From: JAFMIT01 sp049421205
GTDB lineage: Bacteria; Actinomycetota; Actinomycetes; S36-B12; UBA5976
Length of the DNA stretch: 16,909 nt
Assembly (NCBI GenBank): GCA_049421205.1
Contig: JBMSMQ010000025.1
Coordinates: forward strand, 1-16,909
Direction: 5' to 3'
This document shows, in pieces, positions 6,181-11,952 of the stretch. Within the stretch, counting starts at the first letter, position 1. Every line of letters starts with the position of its first letter. Position numbers and translations under genes: made by a program. A model generated the notes under the pieces. The model ran no database searches, had not been told where the DNA came from, and was given only the letters and a program-made list of their open reading frames with translations.

Positions 6181-8592
6181 GTTTTTCTGAAGTAATTTAT
6201 ATGCTTCAAACCACAAAAGTGGAAGTACTCCAACAGCAAAGCTCAATATCCATTGGCTCAATGTCATCACTCCAAATCCGAACACCTCACGCGTCAGTGG
6301 AAGTTGAATGAAACTTACGAGCAGGAGAAGTGCAATACTAAAAATCCATTTGATAGTTGGATTTCTTCGCTGACGAAGTGTTTGCCAAATAGACAGCACC
6401 CAGGAACGATTAATTAAAATCAACATCAGATTGGAAAATACAAGTGATGTGAAAACGATACTTTTAATACTTTCATCATTAAGAGCAGTGGAGAGTAGCC
6501 AAAAGTAAAGAACCAGAAGTGAGATAAGGACGCTTGTGCCTTGTGAAAGAGCGGTAAGCACTGTTCTTCGATTCAGAATTCTTTCTTCTCGTCTGCGAGG
6601 TGGGATCAACATTGCATTTGGATCGAACTCTTCAGATTCGAAAACAACAGAACATGCCGGGTCGATGATGAGTTCAATGAAGGCAATTTGGATTGGTAGT
6701 AACAAAATTGGCCAGGCACTATTCAAGACTGGTGTGAGGGCTAATCCAAGAAGTGGTACGTGAATAGCCAAGATGTAGACCATCGCTTTTCTGAGATTGG
6801 AATAAATTCCCCGGCCTTGTTTGATACCTCGAACAAGCGTGGTGAAATCATCATCTGCAATTACCAAACTTGCAGCTTCTCGTGCTACTTCAGTGCCACG
6901 TTTTCCCATAGCAATACCAATGTCTGCAGATTTGAGTGCCGGGGCATCATTAACGCCATCGCCGGTCATTGCCACTATTTCATTATTTGATTTGAGAGCC
7001 TGAACAAGTCGAAGTTTGTTATGCGGAAGCATTCGTGCGAAGACCCTGGTTGTCGATACCTTCGTTGCTAATTCATTCTGATGTATTTCATCGATATCTT
7101 TTCCTGTAAGAATATGTTCTGCAGGAATTCCGATTGATTCTGCAATATAGCGAGCCGTATTTGGATGATCACCTGTAATCATGATGACTTTGATTCCGGC
7201 GTCATTGCAGGTCTTTATTGCATCAGCAACACCTGTTCTTACAGGGTCACTAAATGATGCCATTCCAATAAATGAGTATGAACCACTCCGGAGGTCAGCG
7301 TCAAGAGTGGGAAGTGTGCCTTCAGCAACTGCAAGTACCCGCATTCCACGATTTGCTGCCTTCGCGAGATATTCTTCATGTGGCCGTTGCTTAGCTTCAC
7401 TGAGCCCACACATTTCCATTACAAGTTCTGGCGCACCTTTAATGGTGACTGAATTGTCTTTATACACATTTCCCATAACCAGTAGTGAGTCTTCTATTGG
7501 AATATGTCGAAGGATATTTTCACTTGGTGTGGTGAGGGAAAGTATGGCCTTATCCATTGGGTCAATGGCATTTGGAGCACACGCTTTCGAAAGCGCGGTA
7601 ACAATTTTCTGAAAGTGCTCAGTATTCGTATCAAGATTTGTGGCATCGCTATTCGTGATCTCAGTGACACTCATCTGGTTCATCGTGAGTGTGCCAGTTT
7701 TATCAACACAAATGGTGGTTGCGGCACCGAGAGTTTCAATCACCATTGGTTTTCGTGAAATTACTGCACTTTGGGTAAGTCTCCAAGCACCCATTGCCAT
7801 AAACACTGTGAGCACTACAGGAAATTCCTCTGGAATCATCGACATCGCTGTCGCGATTCCTACAAGTAACCCTCCTGCTAAATCAGAACGAGTGAGGTAA
7901 TAAAGAACTGTTACTAATCCAACTGCAATGAATGCAAACGTTGCAAGAAGTTTCACAAGATCTGAAATCTCCTGCTGTAATGGTGTTTTCACACTCTCAA
8001 TGTCTCGAAGATGTGCTCCAATAGAGCCAAAAGAAGTCTTCTCACCGACAAGTGTGACTTCAGCAACTCCACTTCCGCTTGTGACTAAGGTTCCTGCAAA
8101 TATTCCTTGTTCTAATTGTTTTGAAACTGGGAGAGATTCCCCTGTGAGTAATGATTCGTCAAGAAAAAGTTGGTGTGATTCGAGCAGATAACCATCTGCC
8201 GCAACCCGGTCTCCGGCTTGTAATAGAAGAATATCCCCAACCACCACTTCACGACTTGGGATGAGCACTATCTCCCCATTTCGAATCACATTCGCAGAAG
8301 GCGCGGACATGTCTCTCAGAGCTGCGAGTGCCTTTTCAGTTCTCCCAGTTTGGTAGACGCTAATTGCTATCACAATGAGTACCATTGCAAAAAGCATTCC
8401 TGCTTCAAGCAGATCAGCGATAAGAAAACTGATGAGACCTGCTGCTACTAAGAGTAAAAGCATTGGCTCTTTGATGACTTCCCAGATTTGTGAGAGTAAA
8501 GAAGTTTTCTTTTTTTCACTGAGTTCATTAATGCCGTGAACTTTACGTGAAGTCTCAACTGCCTCACTATTGAGTCCTTGAAGCGCTAGCAT
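6172..8592 (-). CDS. Cation-translocating P-type ATPase (P2-like, substrate uncertain)
   Basis: This 806-residue membrane pump forms an aspartyl-phosphate to move a cation. All catalytic motifs are intact: N-terminal cation-ATPase domain (~3-55), actuator TGES (150-153), phosphorylation site DKTGTLT (297-303), nucleotide-domain KGAPE (385-389), MITGDHPNTA (471-480) and hinge TGDGVNDAPAL (543-553). There are about ten membrane helices in a 2+2+6 layout. The M4 motif reads IPEEFPVV (253-260) where Ca2+ pumps have PEGLP, and M6 reads ELIIDPACS (640-648), keeping one Asp but with Glu where SERCA has Asn. There is no CPC motif or N-terminal metal-binding domain, so it is not a heavy-metal P1B pump. 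Ca2+, Mg2+ or another cation cannot be decided. The start at 8592 overlaps the end of the LytR_C gene by seven bases; the TGA lies inside tRNA-Ser(CGA) on the other strand. Confidence 0.93.
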   Translation of the reverse strand: MLALQGLNSEAVETSRKVHGINELSEKKKTSLLSQIWEVIKEPMLLLLVAAGLISFLIADLLEAGMLFAMVLIVIAISVYQTGRTEKALAALRDMSAPSANVIRNGEIVLIPSREVVVGDILLLQAGDRVAADGYLLESHQLFLDESLLTGESLPVSKQLEQGIFAGTLVTSGSGVAEVTLVGEKTSFGSIGAHLRDIESVKTPLQQEISDLVKLLATFAFIAVGLVTVLYYLTRSDLAGGLLVGIATAMSMIPEEFPVVLTVFMAMGAWRLTQSAVISRKPMVIETLGAATTICVDKTGTLTMNQMSVTEITNSDATNLDTNTEHFQKIVTALSKACAPNAIDPMDKAILSLTTPSENILRHIPIEDSLLVMGNVYKDNSVTIKGAPELVMEMCGLSEAKQRPHEEYLAKAANRGMRVLAVAEGTLPTLDADLRSGSYSFIGMASFSDPVRTGVADAIKTCNDAGIKVIMITGDHPNTARYIAESIGIPAEHILTGKDIDEIHQNELATKVSTTRVFARMLPHNKLRLVQALKSNNEIVAMTGDGVNDAPALKSADIGIAMGKRGTEVAREAASLVIADDDFTTLVRGIKQGRGIYSNLRKAMVYILAIHVPLLGLALTPVLNSAWPILLLPIQIAFIELIIDPACSVVFESEEFDPNAMLIPPRRREERILNRRTVLTALSQGTSVLISLLVLYFWLLSTALNDESIKSIVFTSLVFSNLMLILINRSWVLSIWQTLRQRRNPTIKWIFSIALLLLVSFIQLPLTREVFGFGVMTLSQWILSFAVGVLPLLWFEAYKLLQKNWR

Positions 8593-9131
8593 CCAGGTCC
8601 GCTTGGAGATGGAATTGGTCTCGCGAGCTCCCGCTCCACTTCTTTCTTATCGCGCACACTTTCAAAACCTTGACCCACGACAACTTCGATAGAAGTGTCT
8701 TTACGGTTATCTTGAACAAGGACTGCATTGACGATATAGGCTTGCAGCAAGATTGCCGCATTCCTACTCTTCTTTCCGTATCGAATTTCTGCAGCCGCTG
8801 ACACATTGTCGGCACCGAGATTTCCCACTTCAAGAACCTTGAAACCAGCAGTCTCGAGAATCTCACCAGTGATGCCTGCAACCCCGACACGTTTCGATCC
8901 ATTCAAAACTCGAATGGACACTTCTTTGGGTTCAGGTACAAAGGTGACTGGGAAGATCGCAAGTGTGATGCAGGGTGTGGGCTCAGCATCTTCAACTGGT
9001 ATAAAAACGGGACGATTTACAAGGTATCCAGTGCCGTAGCCAGTAAGAAAGATTGCCAGCACGAGGCTCGACAAGGCCAGAATTCGTTTGCGCCTTTCGC
9101 GACGGCGCGATGCGAAGTTCATCCGTGACAT
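8586..9131 (-). CDS. Membrane-anchored LytR_C-domain protein
   Basis: The product is 181 residues: a basic N-terminus (RRRERRKR, 9-16), one membrane helix (~17-37), a short Pro/Glu-rich linker and a single LytR C-terminal domain (~70-157) with the family hallmark 'VSIRVLNGSKRVGVAGITGEILETAGF' (in part) and 'IEVVVGQGFE'. The rest of the fold should be extracytoplasmic. The LCP catalytic domain that ligates wall polymers in LytR-CpsA-Psr enzymes is absent; free-standing LytR_C proteins are common in actinobacteria and their function is poorly known. The ATG at 9131 was chosen because GAGGTG (9140-9135) lies five bases upstream measured from GAGG. A GTG at 9137 or an ATG at 9122 are alternatives. 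It follows tRNA-Ser(GGA) by 20 nt on the same strand and overlaps the P-type ATPase start by seven bases. Confidence 0.88.
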   Translation of the reverse strand: MSRMNFASRRRERRKRILALSSLVLAIFLTGYGTGYLVNRPVFIPVEDAEPTPCITLAIFPVTFVPEPKEVSIRVLNGSKRVGVAGITGEILETAGFKVLEVGNLGADNVSAAAEIRYGKKSRNAAILLQAYIVNAVLVQDNRKDTSIEVVVGQGFESVRDKKEVERELARPIPSPSGPGC

Positions 9132-9151
9132 CTCCACCTCGTTACATCAAG

Positions 9152-9239
9152 TGGCGGAGGTTGCGGGATTTGAACCCGCGAGGGCGTTAACCCAACACGC
9201 TTTCCAAGCGTGCGCCATAGGCCACTAGGCGAAACCTCC
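9152..9239 (-). tRNA. tRNA-Ser (anticodon GGA)
   Basis: Read on the minus strand, GGAGGTT (9239-9233) pairs with AACCTCC (9162-9156), followed by discriminator G (9155) and an encoded CCA (9154-9152). The anticodon stem CACGC/GCGTG encloses the loop TTGGAAA, giving anticodon GGA, which reads UCC/UCU. A long variable arm and a T arm with GGGTTCAAATCCC are present. It lies 20 nt upstream of the LytR_C gene on the same strand with no hairpin between them, so the tRNA may be processed out of a longer tRNA-mRNA transcript. Confidence 0.97.
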
Positions 9240-9245
9240 AAGTCA

Positions 9246-9273
9246 AGAATAGTCGTGCATACCTCAGCCTCAA
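9246..9273 (-). promoter_or_regulatory. Putative promoter of tRNA-Ser(GGA)
   Basis: On the minus strand TTGAGG (9273-9268) and TATTCT (9251-9246) are separated by 16 bases, and the -10 ends six bases before the first tRNA base at 9239. Each hexamer matches four of six sigma70 consensus positions or better, and the predicted start coincides with the mature 5' end. It may also drive the LytR_C and P-type ATPase genes downstream. Confidence 0.6.
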
Positions 9274-9286
9274 TTTTTAGGTTCAT

Positions 9287-9315
9287 TTCATACATTTGCA
9301 AATCAGTTTTACACT
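9287..9315 (+). promoter_or_regulatory. Putative promoter of the SRP RNA
   Basis: TTCATA (9287-9292) and TACACT (9310-9315) are 17 bases apart, each with four of six matches to the sigma70 consensus. The predicted start is near 9322, which matches the 5' end of the SRP RNA helix. It is divergent from the tRNA-Ser(GGA) promoter. Confidence 0.5.
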
Positions 9316-9319
9316 ATCC

Positions 9320-9411
9320 CTAACCCCTCGTACGGCGTTACCTTGCCGAACTCCCCCAGGGCCGGAAGGCAGCAAGGGTAGGTGGGCTCTGACGGGTGTG
9401 CGAGGGGCCTT
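9320..9411 (+). ncRNA. ffs: Signal recognition particle RNA, small bacterial (4.5S) type
   Basis: The RNA folds as one long hairpin. The outer helix pairs CCCCTCGTAC (9324-9333) with GTGCGAGGGG (near 9398-9407, with one G-U). The apical domain contains the conserved Ffh-binding signature: the asymmetric loop strand with CAGG (9357-9360), the GGAA tetraloop within GCCGGAAGGC (9361-9370) and AGCAAGGGTA on the return strand. It guides Ffh-dependent co-translational targeting to the membrane. About 90 nt is the normal size for the small form without an Alu domain. The position between tRNA-Ser and dnaX is a conserved actinobacterial arrangement. Ends are approximate to a few bases. Confidence 0.93.
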
Positions 9412-9428
9412 ATGTCTTCTTCTGTGAT

Positions 9429-9434
9429 TACCCT
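9429..9434 (+). promoter_or_regulatory. Putative -10 element giving a leaderless dnaX mRNA
   Basis: TACCCT (TANNNT) ends six bases before the GTG at 9441, so the predicted start is the G of that codon. No Shine-Dalgarno sequence precedes the GTG. A -35 is not evident. This supports choosing GTG 9441 over the upstream ATG at 9396, which lies inside the SRP RNA. Confidence 0.4.
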
Positions 9435-9440
9435 GCCCCT

Positions 9441-11267
9441 GTGACGCTTGCTCTCTATAGAACGTATCGACCAGGTCGATTTGCTGATGTGATTGGACAG
9501 GAACACGTCACCGTACCGCTGCAGAGAGCACTAAAAGCAGATAAAACTCATCACGCATATTTGTTCTCAGGCCCTCGCGGATGCGGAAAAACATCAAGCG
9601 CTCGAATCCTTGCACGCTCACTCAATTGTGAAAATGGTCCAACAGATGATCCGTGTGGAACGTGTAGTTCCTGTATTGACCTTGCACCAAATGGCCCAGG
9701 TTCTATTGATGTGATTGAACTTGATGCTGCATCTAGTCGCGGTATTGATGCGGCTCGCGAACTTCGAGAACAAGCGATGTATGCACCAGCCGCAGCACGA
9801 TTTCGTATCTACATCATCGATGAAGCGCATCAGTTAACAACCGAAGCGGCAAATGCACTTTTGAAACTTGTTGAGGAACCCCCTGCCCATCTGAGATTTG
9901 TCTTTGCTACCACAGAACCAGACAAACTCCTGGCAACTATTCGTTCAAGAACACATCACTATCCGTTTCGCTTAGTGCCTTCTACAGTCCTGCAAGATCA
10001 CCTTGCGAAGATCTGTGCAGAAGAAAAAGTAGAGGCAGATCCATCAGCCTTAGCACTTGCTGCGAAAGCTGGTGCTGGAAGTGTTCGCGATGCACTCAGT
10101 GTCTTGGGGCAACTTATTGCAGGGGCAGCAAAAGATGGCATCACTTATGAGCAGGCAATTAATCAGTTAGGTTTCACCGCAGATGCACTCTTAGACGATG
10201 TCATCAAGTCATTGATTGAAAATGACGGTGCTTTACTTTTCAAAACTGTTGATACAGTCGTTGCATCAGGGCATGATCCCCGTCGATTCACCACCGATTT
10301 ACTCGAGCGACTTCGGGACTTGATTGTTATCGAATCATTACCCGATGCAACAGGATTAGTTTCAGTACCTGAAGATCGATATAAAGTGTTACTTTCCCAA
10401 GCCAAAGCTTTAGGTTCAGCAGCACTCAGTCGTGCTGCTGATTTAGTGAGCGAAGGATTAACAGCACTTCGTGGTGCAACATCCCCTCGTCTTTACCTTG
10501 AGCTATTGGCCGCTCGATTACTTGTGAATGCTCGCGAAATTGATTTTGGTAGTTTGCTTGCACGTCTTGATTCTCTTGAACGTCGTCTTAGTACTGTCAA
10601 TCAGCAAGCACCTTCAACTCCTGCGCCATCAGCAACGCCTACAACAAAATCTGCACCGCCGAAACTTTCCTCTGTTGCACCTTCAAGTGTAAAGAAGTCA
10701 GAAGTTCGAGCAGAATCACCAACTCAACCAACAGCGAAAGAACCGCGAGTTGCTCAAGGACCATTACCAGACATCGCGGCAGTGCAATCACTTTGGCCAG
10801 TGATTTTGCAGGCTATTCAAAGTCTGACAAGCGGTAGCCGTTTAGCGTGGATGTCCGCCACAAATGGCTACCCAACACATATCAACGAAAAAGCATTGAC
10901 GTTGACCTATGCGAATCCAGGTCCAATTACGATGGCAAGAAACAATAAGTTTGAACCAATCTTTGCTCAAGCAATTTCAGATGTCTTGCAACGTGATTTA
11001 GATGTGATTCTTGAACATAATCCTGATTTTGTTATTCCAACTGTGACGCAATCCGCATCCACAATGTCGCCAAAGCCAGTAGGAGCAAGTATTGAGGTCT
11101 CATCAGACCCAACAGGTCCTCAACCTAAGCGTAAAAAGATGGACGTCACTGAAGAGATGGATGAAGTGTCTGACGATGATCCAGTCGTTGACGGAAATCA
11201 AAGTCTTGATTTAATGAAGGAAATGTTTGGCGCTGAAGTTATTGATGATCCGAAAGACAAGAAGTAG
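9441..11267 (+). CDS. dnaX: DNA polymerase III subunit gamma/tau
   Basis: DnaX is the AAA+ clamp-loader ATPase that loads the beta clamp and links polymerases at the fork. With the GTG start the protein has 608 residues. Domain I shows 'LALYRTYRPGRFADVIGQEHV' (in part, 3-23), Walker A GPRGCGKTS (44-52), the four-Cys zinc module (C63, C72, C75, C78), Walker B IYIIDEAH (123-130), sensor 1 'FVFATTEPDKL' and the 'RSRTHHYPFR' arginine-finger region. Residues ~380-450 form a Pro/Ser/Thr/Ala-rich linker, followed by a globular C-terminal part and an acidic tail. The longer in-frame ATG at 9396 is rejected because those codons lie in the SRP RNA and the family normally begins at 'xxLALYRKYRP'. The next gene, recR, starts two bases after the stop. 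Confidence 0.95.
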   Translation: MTLALYRTYRPGRFADVIGQEHVTVPLQRALKADKTHHAYLFSGPRGCGKTSSARILARSLNCENGPTDDPCGTCSSCIDLAPNGPGSIDVIELDAASSRGIDAARELREQAMYAPAAARFRIYIIDEAHQLTTEAANALLKLVEEPPAHLRFVFATTEPDKLLATIRSRTHHYPFRLVPSTVLQDHLAKICAEEKVEADPSALALAAKAGAGSVRDALSVLGQLIAGAAKDGITYEQAINQLGFTADALLDDVIKSLIENDGALLFKTVDTVVASGHDPRRFTTDLLERLRDLIVIESLPDATGLVSVPEDRYKVLLSQAKALGSAALSRAADLVSEGLTALRGATSPRLYLELLAARLLVNAREIDFGSLLARLDSLERRLSTVNQQAPSTPAPSATPTTKSAPPKLSSVAPSSVKKSEVRAESPTQPTAKEPRVAQGPLPDIAAVQSLWPVILQAIQSLTSGSRLAWMSATNGYPTHINEKALTLTYANPGPITMARNNKFEPIFAQAISDVLQRDLDVILEHNPDFVIPTVTQSASTMSPKPVGASIEVSSDPTGPQPKRKKMDVTEEMDEVSDDDPVVDGNQSLDLMKEMFGAEVIDDPKDKK

Positions 11268-11269
11268 TT

Positions 11270-11869
11270 ATGTATGAAGGTATTGTTCAGGATCTGATTG
11301 ATGAACTAGGTCGACTTCCTGGAATTGGCCCAAAGTCAGCACAGCGAATTACTTTTCATATTCTCACGATGGAAGAAACAGATATCAAACGTCTTGCGGA
11401 AATTTTGAATGTCATCAAAGAGCGTGTGACCTATTGTGAGATTTGTGGAACAGTTTCAGAAGAACCACAATGCCGCATCTGCACTGATCCTCGCCGCGAT
11501 ACGACAATGATCTGTGTGGTTGAAGAACCAAAGGATGTCGTTGCAATTGAGCGAAGCCGCGAATTCAATGGTCGTTACCACGTTCTTGGTGGAGCTCTGA
11601 ATCCTGGTCGCGATATTGGTCCAAGTTCGCTTCGAATTTCACAATTGATGACCCGATTGCAAGATCCAACAATCACCGAAGTCATCATCGCCACCGACCC
11701 CGACTCAGAAGGCGAAGCAACTGCAACATATTTGGCGCGTCAATTAGCCCAAATGGGCATTACAGTGTCCAGAATTGCCACAGGTGTTCAAATGGGTGGG
11801 GACCTGGAATACGCCGACGAAGTAACACTTGGCCGAGCAATCGCTGGCAGAAGACAACTAAATTCATAG
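11270..11869 (+). CDS. recR: Recombination mediator protein RecR
   Basis: RecR works with RecO/RecF to load RecA at gaps in single-stranded DNA. The 199-residue length is standard. It shows the helix-hairpin-helix 'LGRLPGIGPKSAQRI' (13-27), a C4 zinc finger (C56, C59, C68, C71) and a Toprim domain with 'ICVVEEPKDV' (81-90) and 'IIATDPDSEGEATATYL', ending in 'GVQMGGDLEYADEVTL', which is diagnostic. The ATG is two bases after the dnaX TAG, so the genes are clearly co-transcribed. In many actinobacteria and other bacteria a ybaB/ebfC gene lies between dnaX and recR; there is none here. A 44-bp inverted repeat begins two bases after the stop. Confidence 0.97.
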   Translation: MYEGIVQDLIDELGRLPGIGPKSAQRITFHILTMEETDIKRLAEILNVIKERVTYCEICGTVSEEPQCRICTDPRRDTTMICVVEEPKDVVAIERSREFNGRYHVLGGALNPGRDIGPSSLRISQLMTRLQDPTITEVIIATDPDSEGEATATYLARQLAQMGITVSRIATGVQMGGDLEYADEVTLGRAIAGRRQLNS

Positions 11870-11870
11870 A

Positions 11871-11914
11871 TATCTCATATTTCAAGACGTTTGAGCGTCT
11901 CGAAATATGAGATA
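11871..11914. repeat. 44-bp inverted repeat between recR and lysC (terminator or operator)
   Basis: Two 19-base arms (11871-11889 TATCTCATATTTCAAGACG and 11896-11914) enclose a six-base loop TTTGAG. The arms pair at 18 of 19 positions. The odd pair is A-C in plus-strand RNA and G-U in minus-strand RNA. A modest T-rich run (ATTTATATT) follows at 11916-11924, so it could terminate the dnaX-recR transcript. It also covers a candidate lysC promoter: TTGAGC (11891-11896) in the loop and TACATT (11913-11918) at its right edge, 16 bases apart. An operator or attenuator role is therefore equally possible. Confidence 0.75.
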
Positions 11915-11918
11915 CATT
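11891..11918 (+). promoter_or_regulatory. Candidate lysC-asd promoter inside the inverted repeat
   Basis: TTGAGC (11891-11896) and TACATT (11913-11918) with a 16-base spacer predict a start near 11925 and a leader of about 28 nt to the lysC ATG. No strong Shine-Dalgarno is seen in that leader. An alternative is AACAAT (11941-11946), which would give a leaderless mRNA starting at the ATG at 11953. Confidence 0.35.
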
Positions 11919-11952
11919 TATATTGAGGGTATTTCTAGGCAACAATTGACCT

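Noticed and set aside
7181..7612. 143-residue open frame on the plus strand inside the P-type ATPase gene
   Set aside because: It is Ser/Pro/Ile-rich low-quality sequence lying opposite conserved catalytic segments of the ATPase, with no recognisable domain or ribosome binding site.
9396..9440. Upstream in-frame ATG extension of dnaX
   Set aside because: These codons lie in the 3' part of the SRP RNA, and DnaX proteins begin near 'LALYRxYRP'; the GTG at 9441 with a -10 exactly upstream fits better.
11127..11142. A-rich GTAAAAAG in dnaX as a tau/gamma frameshift slippery site
   Set aside because: In frame it reads CGT-AAA-AAG, which is not an X-XXY-YYZ heptamer, and it lies close to the C-terminus, far past the place where a gamma form would end.
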